Position numbers and translations under genes: made by a program. Shown piece after piece: positions 10,797 to 18,952 of a stretch of DNA of 64,000 nucleotides. How positions within the stretch are numbered: the stretch's first letter is position 1; every line of letters begins with the position of its first letter. The stretch is from positions 1,426,001 through 1,490,000 of the forward strand of contig NZ_POSP01000003.1 in assembly GCF_002885975.1 (NCBI RefSeq), read 5' to 3'. Origin of the DNA: Paucibacter aquatile. GTDB taxonomy: Bacteria > Pseudomonadota > Gammaproteobacteria > Burkholderiales > Burkholderiaceae_C. Under the pieces are notes generated by a model. It was not told where the DNA came from, made no database searches, and was given only the letters and a program-made list of their open reading frames with translations.

Positions 10797-11050
10797 TGGG
10801 TTTGCTCGGAAGGCCCTGCAGCCCGTGCCGCCACCGGGCTCATGGTTCCGGGGTCGGCCCTGGCGGGCCGACTTCCCTGAGCTGCTCGCGCCTCGGGGCT
10901 GGCGCATAACTCACTTCGCTCCCTGCGTTCGCTTCGTTCAGACAGAAGCGCCAAGTCAGTACTTGAAGCGCGCGTGACCGCGCGCGCCCCGAGGCGCTGC
11001 GCTGCTCGGCCCGGCACAAATCGCCCGGCAGCGGCACGGGCTGCAGGGCG
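10797..11050 (+). repeat. composite intergenic repeat, locus 1, diverged unit A
   Basis: The 660-bp gap between the glycerophosphodiesterase and xdhC holds no convincing gene. This unit begins with a head containing CTGCAGCCCGTGCCGCC and GGGCTCATGGTTC and carries the same landmarks as units at 11099-11347 and 25842-26090 (GGGCTCATGGTTC, a GTCGGC hairpin, a GCTTGAAGCGCGCG-like motif, CACAAATCGCCC), but is much more diverged. Its head reappears inverted at about 26130-26186. Confidence 0.6.
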
Positions 11051-11098
11051 CTTGCATCGCGGTCGACGTGCCTCATCAACGGTGGAACACGCCGAATC

Positions 11099-11347
11099 CG
11101 GAGGTGGCTCGGCCCGCCGATGGGCGATTTGTGCGCGGCCGAGGGCGCAGCGGAGCGGCTCAGGCGCGCGTACTCGCGCGCTTCAAGCTCTGACTCGGCG
11201 CCACTGTCTGACCGCAGTGAGCGCAGCGAACGGAGGGAGTTTGGCGCCGCTGAGCCGCGCAGTGAGCAACGAGGGGAGTCGGCTCGCAGAGCCGACCCGC
11301 GAACCATGAGCCCGGCGGCGGGGCGAGCCACCGCAGCGTGAGCGATC
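11099..11347 (-). repeat. composite intergenic repeat, locus 1, unit B (inverted copy of 25842-26090)
   Basis: The reverse complement matches 25842-26090 with about 10 differences in 249 bp by my hand alignment and no gaps. It faces unit A, giving a head-to-head arrangement. Short internal hairpins include GTCGGCTC TGC GAGCCGAC. The frame without stops across it (reading AHAAVARPAAGL...) is shared by both copies, but base composition explains it and there is no ribosome site. Confidence 0.8.
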
Positions 11348-11374
11348 AGCGCAAGGGACGACCGCAAAGTGGCG

Positions 11375-12208
11375 TCACCGGCCAATCCGCAGCAGCAGTT
11401 GCGCCACCACCGAGACGGCAATCACCTCAGGCTGCTTCCCAGTGATGCCAGGCAGGCCGATCGGGCAATTCACCTGACCCAGCTCCGCTTCGCTGAAGCC
11501 ACGCGCCAGCAGGCGCTGGCGGAAGCTCGCCCATTTGCTGGCACTGCCGATCAGGCCGATGAAGGGCAGATCGCCGCGCTCGCGCTGGCGCGCCAGACAG
11601 GCGGCGACGATGTCCAGATCCTCGGCATGGCTGAAGCTCATGATCAGCACCTGCGAGCCCGGAGCAAGACCTGGCACCGCCGCCTGCACCGGCTGCGAAT
11701 GCTCGGCCAGATGGACCTGCGCCGCCAGCTCGGGCGGGAAGACCTCGTCGCGGCTGTCCAGCCATTGCAGCTCAAAGGGCAGATCGATCAAGAGCTTGAC
11801 GATGGCCCGGCCGACATGGCCGCCGCCGAACAAGGCCACCGGTTGACGCGACTCCGGCGCCAACAGCCGAGCGCGCAGGCCGGCGATGTCTGCCGGCCCC
11901 AGGCGCTCGAAGCGCAGTTGCACCACGCCACCGCAGCATTGGCCCAGGCTGGGGCCCAGGGCATAGCGGCGCAGAACGCCGCCCGGCTCGGGTCCATTCG
12001 CAGCCAGCAAAGCCCGCGCTTCAGCACTGGCGTCAAACTCCAAGCGGCCGCCGCCAATGCTGCCAATCTGCCCGCCGGCACTGAGGGCCATCCAGGCGCC
12101 CAACTCGCGCGGCCCACTGCCCTGCACGTCGGCCACGCACACCAGCACCGCAGGCTGCCGCGTCAACAGCAATTCCAGCGCGGCGATCTCGCGGCTCAAT
12201 GCACTCAT
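11375..12208 (-). CDS. xdhC: XdhC-like molybdenum cofactor insertion/sulfuration chaperone
   Basis: 277 residues. Shows the N-terminal XdhC motifs GSGPRELGAWM and GSIGGGRLE (residues ~30-57), the LGPSLGQCCGG motif with paired cysteines (~84-94), and the C-terminal Rossmann-like half with GSASKWASF and CPIGLPGITGK. XdhC binds Mo cofactor, supports its sulfuration and delivers it to xanthine dehydrogenase, the enzyme that makes urate. The xdhA and xdhB genes are not in the window. It follows hiuH by 21 bp in the same minus-strand unit, so both are probably transcribed from the operator-controlled promoter at about 12.6 kb. Confidence 0.92.
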   Translation of the reverse strand: MSALSREIAALELLLTRQPAVLVCVADVQGSGPRELGAWMALSAGGQIGSIGGGRLEFDASAEARALLAANGPEPGGVLRRYALGPSLGQCCGGVVQLRFERLGPADIAGLRARLLAPESRQPVALFGGGHVGRAIVKLLIDLPFELQWLDSRDEVFPPELAAQVHLAEHSQPVQAAVPGLAPGSQVLIMSFSHAEDLDIVAACLARQRERGDLPFIGLIGSASKWASFRQRLLARGFSEAELGQVNCPIGLPGITGKQPEVIAVSVVAQLLLRIGR

Positions 12209-12229
12209 GTCGATGGAATCCCGAGCCGC

Positions 12230-12586
12230 TCAGCTGCCACGGTAGGTGGAATAGCTCCAGGGGCTGAGCAGCAGCGGCACGTGGTAGTGCGAGCCCGCAT
12301 CGGCAATTCCGAAATCCAGAGGCACTTCATCCAGAAAGGCCGGCTCCGGCAAGGCAACGGCGCGTGACTTGAAGTAAGCCGCCGCCGCAAACACCAGGCG
12401 GTAGCGGCCGGGCTGAAAGGCCTCACCCTCCAACAGCGGCGCCGGGGCGCGGCCATCGGCATTCAACGTCAGGCTGTGGAGCAGCTGCGGGCTGCCGCTG
12501 GCGTCCATGCGGTAGAGGCGCACGGCCATGCCGGCAGCCGGGCTGCCGTGCATGGTGTCCAGCACATGGGTGGTGAGCTTGCCCAT
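12230..12586 (-). CDS. hiuH: 5-hydroxyisourate hydrolase (transthyretin-like)
   Basis: 118 residues, the usual size of the family. It opens with GKLTTHVLDTMHG and ends with the diagnostic YSTYRGS tetramer-channel motif; the N-terminal His and the C-terminal YRGS line the active site in known HiuH proteins. The enzyme converts 5-hydroxyisourate, the product of PuuD, to OHCU, which the UraD domain encoded at 14.3 kb then decarboxylates. First gene of the hiuH-xdhC unit, divergent from the GntR gene. A 14-bp palindrome lies 30 bp upstream of its ATG. No N-terminal signal peptide, so cytoplasmic. Confidence 0.95.
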   Translation of the reverse strand: MGKLTTHVLDTMHGSPAAGMAVRLYRMDASGSPQLLHSLTLNADGRAPAPLLEGEAFQPGRYRLVFAAAAYFKSRAVALPEPAFLDEVPLDFGIADAGSHYHVPLLLSPWSYSTYRGS

Positions 12587-12615
12587 CTAGGTCTCTCTTG
12601 GTGTGACTGAAGGCA

Positions 12616-12629
12616 AAGTGTATACACTT
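12616..12629. promoter_or_regulatory. palindromic operator between hiuH and the GntR regulator gene
   Basis: AAGTGTATACACTT is a perfect 14-bp palindrome. Its core provides a TATACA -10-like element on both strands, so a bound regulator would block both divergent promoters. It is 10 bp from the GntR-gene ATG and 30 bp from the hiuH ATG, and recurs with one change upstream of puuD. Autoregulation by the adjacent GntR protein is inferred. Confidence 0.75.
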
Positions 12630-12638
12630 CGGCACACA

Positions 12639-13352
12639 ATGCGAGCCAAAGCCCCGCCCCCTGCCCTTTCAAGCCCAGCAGCCGATGTGGAGCCGGCTTC
12701 GAGCACCGAGCGCATCGCGGCCGCCATCACCGCGGCCATCGTCGAGCGCCGCCTGATGCCGGGCACCAAGCTGGCCGAGCAGAAGCTGGCGGACATTTTT
12801 TCCGTCTCGCGCACCCTGGTGCGCCAGGCCCTGAACCAGCTCAGCCGCGACCGCCTGGTGACGCTGACGCCGGCGCGCGGCGCCTTTGTGGCCGAGCCCA
12901 GCGTCGAGGAAGCGCGCCAGGTCTTCGAGGTGCGGCGCATGCTGGAATCCAGCCTGCTGGCCCAGCTGGTCGAGCGCATCACGCCGGCCCAACTGGCCGA
13001 GCTGCGCCAGCATCTCAAGGCCGAGGCCCAGGCCATCGCCCGCACCGATGTGCCCGGCCGCACCCGCCTTCTGGCTGACTTTCACCGCCTGCTGGCGCGC
13101 ATGCAGGGCAATGAGGTGCTGGCGCAGCTGCTCGGAGACTTGCTCTCGCGCAGCTCGCTGATCTCGCTGATGTACCAAAGCGACCACTCGGCCGCCGAGT
13201 CGCATGCCGAGCATGTGGCCCTGGTCGACGCGCTGGAAGCGCACGACAAGCGCGCGGTGCAAAAGCTGCTGCGCGATCACCTGGGCCATGTGGAAACCAG
13301 CCTGCGCCTGCAGCCGCGCGTGGCCGACCTGGCCCAGGCCCTGAAATCCTGA
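12639..13352 (+). CDS. GntR-family regulator with FCD domain, likely purine-catabolism repressor
   Basis: 237 residues from ATG 12639. An upstream in-frame GTG at 12603 was rejected because translation from there would run through the palindromic operator. After an Ala/Pro-rich lead, residues ~24-86 form the GntR winged helix (LAEQKLADIFSVSRTLVRQAL and the RGAFV wing) and ~92-225 the all-helical FCD effector domain, which includes the FEVRRMLE and FHRLL helices. FadR-subfamily members bind palindromes with short AT-rich cores and release DNA on ligand binding; the operator and neighbours suggest a purine intermediate as ligand. It is followed 26 bp later by puuE with GGAG, so it probably heads the puuE-uraD/allC-M20 operon. 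Confidence 0.9.
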   Translation: MRAKAPPPALSSPAADVEPASSTERIAAAITAAIVERRLMPGTKLAEQKLADIFSVSRTLVRQALNQLSRDRLVTLTPARGAFVAEPSVEEARQVFEVRRMLESSLLAQLVERITPAQLAELRQHLKAEAQAIARTDVPGRTRLLADFHRLLARMQGNEVLAQLLGDLLSRSSLISLMYQSDHSAAESHAEHVALVDALEAHDKRAVQKLLRDHLGHVETSLRLQPRVADLAQALKS

Positions 13353-13378
13353 GCCCCACTCATCTGGAGCACCAAGAC

Positions 13379-14320
13379 ATGAGCTACCCCCGCGACCTGA
13401 TCGGCTACGGCGCCCAGCCGCCGCAGGCCCAGTGGCCCGGCCAGGCCCGCCTCGCCCTGCAGTTCGTACTGAACTACGAAGAAGGCGGCGAGAACTCGGT
13501 ACTGCACGGCGATGCCGGCAGCGAGCAGTTTTTGTCCGAGATGTTCAACCCGCCGGCCTTTCCGGCGCGGCATCTGAGCATGGAAGGCATTTACGAGTAC
13601 GGCTCGCGCGTCGGCGTCTGGCGATTGCTGCGCGAGTTCGAGCGGCGCGGCCTGCCGCTGACCGTGTTCGGCGTGTCCATGGCCCTGGAGCGCCACCCCG
13701 AGCTTTGCAGTGCCTTGCAAAGCCTGGGCCATGAGGTGGCCTGCCACGGTTGGCGCTGGATCAGCTACCAGAACGTGGACGAGGCCACCGAGCGCGAGCA
13801 CCTGCAGCGCGGCATGGACATCCTGACCCGCATGCTGGGCGAGCGCCCTCTGGGCTGGTACACCGGCCGCGACAGCCCGAACACCCGCCGCCTGGTGGCC
13901 GACTACGGCGGCTTCGAGTACGACAGCGATTACTACGGCGACGACCTGCCCTTCTGGCTGAACGTGCGCAAGAGTGACGGCAGCCTGGCGCCGCAGCTGG
14001 TGCTGCCCTACACACTCGACTGCAATGACATGCGCTTCGCCCTGCCTCAGGGTTTCAGCCATGGCGACGAGTTCTTCGAGTACCTGCGTGACAGCTTCGA
14101 TGTGCTCTACGCCGAAGGCGCAGAGACGCCTCGCATGATGAGCGTGGGCATGCACTGCCGCCTGCTCGGTCGGCCCGGCCGCATGCGAGCGCTGCAGCGC
14201 TTTTTGGACCATGTGCAGCAACACGATCGCGTCTGGATCTGCCGCCGCATCGACATCGCCCGCCACTGGCGCGCCACCCACCCCTTCGACGCCAACACCG
14301 CTTTTGTCTGGGAACGCTGA
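13379..14320 (+). CDS. puuE: allantoinase PuuE (polysaccharide-deacetylase fold)
   Basis: 313 residues, full length for PuuE. Shows the family segments YPRDLIGYG at the N-terminus, LNYEEGGENSVLHGD, YEYGSRVGVWRLLREF, GHEVACHGWRW and GWYTGRDSPNTRRL. PuuE is a NodB-like metal-light allantoinase that hydrolyses (S)-allantoin to allantoate, the substrate of the AllC domain encoded by the next gene, 3 bp downstream. A GGAG ribosome site precedes the ATG. Cytoplasmic. Confidence 0.95.
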   Translation: MSYPRDLIGYGAQPPQAQWPGQARLALQFVLNYEEGGENSVLHGDAGSEQFLSEMFNPPAFPARHLSMEGIYEYGSRVGVWRLLREFERRGLPLTVFGVSMALERHPELCSALQSLGHEVACHGWRWISYQNVDEATEREHLQRGMDILTRMLGERPLGWYTGRDSPNTRRLVADYGGFEYDSDYYGDDLPFWLNVRKSDGSLAPQLVLPYTLDCNDMRFALPQGFSHGDEFFEYLRDSFDVLYAEGAETPRMMSVGMHCRLLGRPGRMRALQRFLDHVQQHDRVWICRRIDIARHWRATHPFDANTAFVWER

Positions 14321-14323
14321 GCC

Positions 14324-16111
14324 ATGAGCCTGAACCTGAACACCCTGAACGCAGCCAGCGTCGAGGACTTCGTCGCCCTGCTGGACGGCGTCTACGAACA
14401 CTCGCCCTGGATCGCCCGACGCGCCGCATCCGCACGGCCCCTGCTAAATCTGACGGCACTGAAGCAAGCCCTGGCCCAGGTCGTGCGCGAGGCCAGCGAG
14501 GCCGAGCAGCTGGGCTTGATCCGCGCCCACCCCGAGCTGGCCGGCAAGGCCATGCTGGCGCGCAGCCTGACGGCCGAATCCACCGGCGAGCAAAGCCGCG
14601 CGGGCCTGAGCGACTGCAGCCCCGAGGAATTCGCGCGCATCCAGCAGCTCAATGCCGACTACAACGCACGCTTCGGCTGGCCCTTCATCCTGGCCGTACG
14701 CGGTCCGCGGGGCCTGGGCCTGAGCCGGGCCGAGATCATCGCCACTTTTGCGCGCCGCCTGGCCCAACCGGCAGACGTCGAGCGGGCCGAGTGCCTGCGC
14801 CAGATCCACCGCATCGCCGAGATCCGCTTGAATGACAAGTTCGGGGTCGAACCCATCCTCGGCAACCGCATCTGGGATTGGGCGCAGGCGCTGGCCCAGC
14901 ATTCCGAGCCGGGCTTCTGCGAGGCCGGCCAACTGACCGTCACCTACCTGACCGAGGCCCACCAGGCCGTGGCCGCCCAGCTGCAGACCTGGATGCGTGA
15001 GTGCGGCTTCGACGAGGTGGGCATCGATGCGGTCGGCAATGTCGTTGGCACTTATCACGGCGCCCGAGCCGAGGCGCCGCGCCTGCTGACCGGCAGCCAC
15101 TACGACACCGTGCGCCATGCCGGCCCGCACGACGGCCGCCTCGGCGTGCTGCTGCCCATGGCCTGTGTGCGCGAGCTCCATGCCGCCGCGCGACGCCTGC
15201 CCTTTGCCATCGAGGTGGTGGCCTTCTCCGAGGAGGAAGGCCAACGCTATCCGGCCACCTTCCTGGGCTCCAGCGCCCTGACGGGACAGTTCGACCCGGC
15301 CTGGCTGGAACTGCAAGACCGCGAAGGCATCCCCATGCGCGCGGCCATGCAGGCCGCCGGCCTGCCCGGCACGATGGAGGCCATCACTGCGCTGGCGCGC
15401 GACCCCGCCCGCTACCTCGGCTTTGTCGAGGTGCACATCGAACAAGGCCCGGTGCTGCACGGGCAAGACCTGGCCCTGGGCGTGGTCACCTCCATCAACG
15501 GCAGCCGGCGCTACCTGGGCAAGGTGATCGGTCAGGCGGCGCACGCCGGCACCACGCCCATGGGCCAGCGGCGCGATGCGGCCGCTGCGGTGGCCGAGCT
15601 GCTGCTGTTTGTCGAGCAATGTGCAGCTGCCAGTGCAGGCACCGTGGGGACTGTGGGTCAGCTGCAAGTGCCAGCCGGCTCCATCAATGTGATCCCGGGC
15701 CGCTGCCAGTTCAGCCTGGACCTGCGCGCGCCCAGCGACGCCGCCCGCGACGCGCTGGACGCCGAGGTGCGCGAGGCGCTGATCCGCATCTGCGAGCGCC
15801 GTGGCCTGAGCTGGACGCTGCAGCCCACGCTGGCCGCCAATGCCGCGCCCAGCGACCCGAGCTGGCAAGCCCGCTGGGAACGCGCCGTGGCCGCCACCGG
15901 CTGCCGGGTCTTCCAACTCCCCTCAGGTGCTGGCCATGACGCGATGAGGCTGCATGAGCGCATGCCCCAGGCCATGCTCTTTGTGCGCGGCCAGAACGAG
16001 GGCATCAGCCACAACCCGCTGGAGTCGACGAACAACGACGACATCGAACTGGCCGCCCAGGCCTTTACCCACCTGCTCGATCATTTGGCCGCGGAGGGCC
16101 ACACGCCATGA
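14324..16111 (+). CDS. bifunctional OHCU decarboxylase (UraD) - allantoate amidohydrolase (AllC) fusion
   Basis: 595 residues, clearly two enzymes joined. Residues 1-~172 are UraD: IRAHPELAGK (His69, Glu71) and RFGWPFILAVRG are the OHCU decarboxylase signature. From ~180 to the end is an M20 amidohydrolase of the AllC/HyuC type with all metal-binding stations: GSHYDT, GPHDG (Asp270), FSEEEGQRY, EVHIEQGP and SGAGHDA. The first half makes (S)-allantoin from OHCU; the second releases ammonia from allantoate. PuuE acts between these two steps and is encoded immediately upstream, so three consecutive reactions come from two adjacent genes. The stop overlaps the next gene (ATGA at 16108-16111). Confidence 0.93.
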   Translation: MSLNLNTLNAASVEDFVALLDGVYEHSPWIARRAASARPLLNLTALKQALAQVVREASEAEQLGLIRAHPELAGKAMLARSLTAESTGEQSRAGLSDCSPEEFARIQQLNADYNARFGWPFILAVRGPRGLGLSRAEIIATFARRLAQPADVERAECLRQIHRIAEIRLNDKFGVEPILGNRIWDWAQALAQHSEPGFCEAGQLTVTYLTEAHQAVAAQLQTWMRECGFDEVGIDAVGNVVGTYHGARAEAPRLLTGSHYDTVRHAGPHDGRLGVLLPMACVRELHAAARRLPFAIEVVAFSEEEGQRYPATFLGSSALTGQFDPAWLELQDREGIPMRAAMQAAGLPGTMEAITALARDPARYLGFVEVHIEQGPVLHGQDLALGVVTSINGSRRYLGKVIGQAAHAGTTPMGQRRDAAAAVAELLLFVEQCAAASAGTVGTVGQLQVPAGSINVIPGRCQFSLDLRAPSDAARDALDAEVREALIRICERRGLSWTLQPTLAANAAPSDPSWQARWERAVAATGCRVFQLPSGAGHDAMRLHERMPQAMLFVRGQNEGISHNPLESTNNDDIELAAQAFTHLLDHLAAEGHTP

Positions 16112-17385
16112 CACACCCCATGACACAGGCCGCCCAGAACTACGCCAAGCTCGACGCTTGGATCGACGCCCATTTCGCCGAAGAAGTGCGCTATCTGCAA
16201 GCCCTGGTGCAGGTGCCCACCGACACACCGCCGGGCAATAACGCGCCCCATGCCGAGCGCACCGCCGAGCTGCTGGCGGCCATGGGCTTGACCGCGGAGA
16301 AGCATGCCGTGCCCGCCGAGCTGGTGCAGGCCCAGGGCATGGAGAGCATCACCAACCTGATCGTGCGCCGGCGCTATGCGGAGGGCGGGCCGGTGGTGGC
16401 GCTCAATGCCCACGGCGATGTGGTGCCGCCGGGCGAGGGCTGGAGCCATGGGCCCTACAGCGGCGAGATCGTCGATGGGCGCCTCTATGGCCGCGCGGCC
16501 GCCGTGAGCAAGAGCGATTTCGCCAGCTACACCTTTGCCTTGCGCGCGCTGGAGGCCCTGCAGGCCGAGGGCGCAGTCGCCCTGCGCGGCGGTCTGGAGC
16601 TGCACTTCACCTACGACGAGGAATTCGGCGGCGAGCTGGGCCCGGGCTGGCTGCTGAAGCAAGGCCTCAGCAAGCCCGACCTGCTGCTGGCCGCCGGCTT
16701 CAGCTACCAGGTGGTGACGGCGCACAACGGCTGCCTGCAGCTGGAGGTGACGGTGCACGGCCGCGCCTCGCACGCCGCCTACCCCAGCACCGGCATCGAC
16801 GCGCTGCAAGGCGCGGTGGCCATTCTGCAAGTGCTCTACGCCCAGAACGATCTGTACCAGAAGATCAGCTCCGAGGTGCCCGGCATCAACCATCCCTACC
16901 TCAACGTCGGCCGCATCGAGGGCGGCAGCAACACCAATGTCGTGCCCGGCCGTGTAGTGTTCAAGCTCGACCGACGCATGATTCCCGAGGAAGACCCGGT
17001 GGCCGTGGAAGCCAATCTCCGTGAGCTGATTCGCGGCGCCGCGGCCCGCTGCGGCGGCAACGCTGCGGGCGTGACGGTGGACATCAAGCGCCTGCTGCTG
17101 GCCCGCTCGCTCAAGCCCCAGGCCGGCAACAAGCCGCTGGTCGAGGCCCTGCAGAAACATGGCGAGGCGGTCTTCGGCGAGCCCATCCCCACCTCGGGCA
17201 CACCGCTCTACACCGATGTGCGGCTCTACGGCGAACACGGCATCCCGGCCGCCATCTACGGCGCCGGGCCGCGCACGGTGCTGGAGAGCAATGCCAAGCG
17301 GGCCGACGAGCACCTGCAGCTGGACGACCTGCGCCGCGCCACCCAGGTGATCGCGCGCAGCCTGCTGGACCTGCTGAGCGCCTGA
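16108..17385 (+). CDS. M20 (ArgE/DapE-like) family protein with altered metal-ligand positions
   Basis: 425 residues, ATGA-coupled to the uraD-allC gene. The fold is M20: NAHGDVVPPGEGW supplies His102 and Asp104, and YDEEFGG supplies Glu171-Glu172; the dimerisation domain includes HGRASHAAYPSTGIDA. At the bridging-Asp station the usual ADMKG is AAVSKSD, with Val133 where Asp is expected; the later acidic ligand and the final AH station also lack the standard residues. Either this subfamily uses other ligands or the protein is not a normal two-metal hydrolase. Its position implies a step on ureidoglycine, ureidoglycolate or another ureide, but the substrate is unknown. Confidence 0.8.
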   Translation: MTHPMTQAAQNYAKLDAWIDAHFAEEVRYLQALVQVPTDTPPGNNAPHAERTAELLAAMGLTAEKHAVPAELVQAQGMESITNLIVRRRYAEGGPVVALNAHGDVVPPGEGWSHGPYSGEIVDGRLYGRAAAVSKSDFASYTFALRALEALQAEGAVALRGGLELHFTYDEEFGGELGPGWLLKQGLSKPDLLLAAGFSYQVVTAHNGCLQLEVTVHGRASHAAYPSTGIDALQGAVAILQVLYAQNDLYQKISSEVPGINHPYLNVGRIEGGSNTNVVPGRVVFKLDRRMIPEEDPVAVEANLRELIRGAAARCGGNAAGVTVDIKRLLLARSLKPQAGNKPLVEALQKHGEAVFGEPIPTSGTPLYTDVRLYGEHGIPAAIYGAGPRTVLESNAKRADEHLQLDDLRRATQVIARSLLDLLSA

Positions 17386-17461
17386 GCACCGGAGCACTGT
17401 GGCCGGCCTGGGCCGGTACAAACGCAGCCCGGTTCATGCCAAACTGGGGGCCTTGCAACCG

Positions 17462-18313
17462 ATGGTCGCACGCATCTTGGACCCGCGCCACGCACGTCTG
17501 CTGCTACCCGCCCTGGGCCTGGCATCCTGCCTCTGGCCCCACGGCGCGACCCTGGCCATGGGCCTTCCGCGCGCCACGCCTGCTCGGTTTGGCCCGCTCA
17601 AGCTGATCAGCTACTACGACTACCCGCCTTTCGTGACCTCGCCCCAGCAAGGCCTGAGCTTCGAGCTCGCCGGCTGGTTGCACATGCGCGCCGAGGGCCT
17701 GATCGAGGGAGTGGAGTTGGAGTTGCTGCCGCGCCGGCGGGTCGACATCCAGGTGCGCCAAGCGCAATGGGCCGGGCTCGTGCCCTGGGTTTCACCCGCC
17801 TGGTTCTCTTCGCCCGATCCAGCGCAAGCGCCGATCTGGTCCGCGGCGGTGATGAATGACGAGGATCTGGTTCTGTCACTCAAGCGCCAGCCCTTTGAGT
17901 TTGAAGGGCCGGCTTCCTTGCGCGGCCACAAGCTGGGCGGCGTCTACGGCCATGTCTACACCGATGCCGATCCCTTGGTGGCGAGCGGTGAGCTGCAGCG
18001 CCTGGACTCCTTCACGCAAGAAGCCAATTTGCGCATGTTGCTGCTGGGCCGGGTGGACCTGGCCTTTCTCTCGCGCAGCGGCCTGGCCTGGTGGCGCCAG
18101 CGCATCCCGGGGTTCGATGAGCTCGTCCACGTGGCGGCTCAACCGCGCATGCGCTACCAGCGTCATTTGATGATCTCGCGCGACCTGCCCGAGACCTTGC
18201 GCGAGCGCTTGTTGCAGCTGGCACAGACCATGGGCGGCGACAGCCAATGGCGCGAGGTGATGCGCCGTTATGGCCTGCTGGGCCAATCTGCCGAGTGGCT
18301 GAACATCGCCTGA
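17462..18313 (+). CDS. periplasmic solute-binding-like protein (SBP family 3 type)
   Basis: 283 residues from ATG 17462; a GTG at 17399 is open but would precede the natural hydrophobic leader. The N-terminus (RLLLPALGLASCLWP) looks like a signal peptide, perhaps a lipoprotein-like one. The body starts PLKLISYYDYPPF, the opening strand of bacterial extracellular solute-binding proteins, and keeps LRGHKLGGVYGHVY and LGRVDLAFLSR elements of the two-lobe fold. No ABC permease or ATPase genes flank it, so it may be an orphan sensor-type binding protein. Same strand as the purine genes and 76 bp after them, but functional linkage is uncertain. Confidence 0.7.
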   Translation: MVARILDPRHARLLLPALGLASCLWPHGATLAMGLPRATPARFGPLKLISYYDYPPFVTSPQQGLSFELAGWLHMRAEGLIEGVELELLPRRRVDIQVRQAQWAGLVPWVSPAWFSSPDPAQAPIWSAAVMNDEDLVLSLKRQPFEFEGPASLRGHKLGGVYGHVYTDADPLVASGELQRLDSFTQEANLRMLLLGRVDLAFLSRSGLAWWRQRIPGFDELVHVAAQPRMRYQRHLMISRDLPETLRERLLQLAQTMGGDSQWREVMRRYGLLGQSAEWLNIA

Positions 18314-18372
18314 AATCGACCCTGCCACAAACAGGGCTTGCCCGACTTCCGGCCCCGGCCGGAGGCCGCTCC

Positions 18373-18378
18373 TAGAAT
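18373..18378 (+). promoter_or_regulatory. possible -10 element of the copper chaperone gene
   Basis: TAGAAT lies 45 bp before the ATG at 18424 in a short non-coding gap; no good -35 is visible, which is usual for this GC-rich group. A GC hairpin (CCGGCCCCGGCCGG) sits just upstream. Confidence 0.3.
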
Positions 18379-18423
18379 CCGCCTGCCATCCTTTTCTTAC
18401 CCTGAAAGCTGCGAGCTGCCATC

Positions 18424-18900
18424 ATGATGAACAAGTCCTTGCGTGCCACTCTCATTGCCGCCTCCCTGAGCCTGCTGGGCACCGCCTCGGCCTGGGCCCA
18501 GGTCGAAGTCAGCCAGCCCTGGGTGCGCGCCACCGTGGCGCCGCAAAAAGCCACCGGTGCCTTTGTGCAGCTCAAGGCCAAGAGCGACAGCCGCCTGGTC
18601 GAGGTGCGCTCCTCGGTGGCCGGCGTGGCCGAGATCCACGAAATGAAGATGGAAGGCAGCACCATGAAGATGCGTGCCGTTGAGGGCCTGGATCTGCCGG
18701 CCGGCCAGCTGGTCGAGCTCAAGCCGGGCAGCTTCCACATCATGCTCATGGACCTGAAGAAGCCGCTGGCCGCCGGCGAGGCCGTGGACCTGACCCTGGT
18801 GTTCGAAGGCCGCGACAAGAAGCGCGTGGAACAGGAGATCAAGGCCGAGGCCCGCGCCATGGGCAAGCCGGCCGCTGCCGAGCACGCCCACAAGCACTGA
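18424..18900 (+). CDS. periplasmic copper chaperone PCu(A)C
   Basis: 158 residues with a clear signal peptide (residues 1-25, ending ASAWA). The Cu(I)-binding pattern H-x10-M-x21-H-x-M is exact: His72, Met83, His105 and Met107. A short His-rich tail (EHAHKH) may add a binding site. PCu(A)C proteins carry copper in the periplasm to the CuA centre of cytochrome oxidase or to other acceptors. Followed by a DUF2946 protein, a TonB-dependent receptor, a BNR protein and a thioredoxin-like protein, forming a likely metal-handling group. Confidence 0.93.
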   Translation: MMNKSLRATLIAASLSLLGTASAWAQVEVSQPWVRATVAPQKATGAFVQLKAKSDSRLVEVRSSVAGVAEIHEMKMEGSTMKMRAVEGLDLPAGQLVELKPGSFHIMLMDLKKPLAAGEAVDLTLVFEGRDKKRVEQEIKAEARAMGKPAAAEHAHKH

Positions 18901-18952
18901 CAATGACCCAGCGCAAGCGGCCGGCCCCGGCCCTTTGCCTACAATCGCGCCC

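Noticed and set aside
10840..11421. Open frames in the repeat loci reading AHAAVARPAAGLMVRGSALRADS and SLRSLRSLRSDSG
   Set aside because: They are shared by both repeat loci because the DNA is repeated, lack ribosome sites, and extend into different flanks at each end.
12603..12638. GTG start for the GntR gene at 12603
   Set aside because: It would place the palindromic operator inside the coding sequence; ATG 12639 gives a normal N-terminus.
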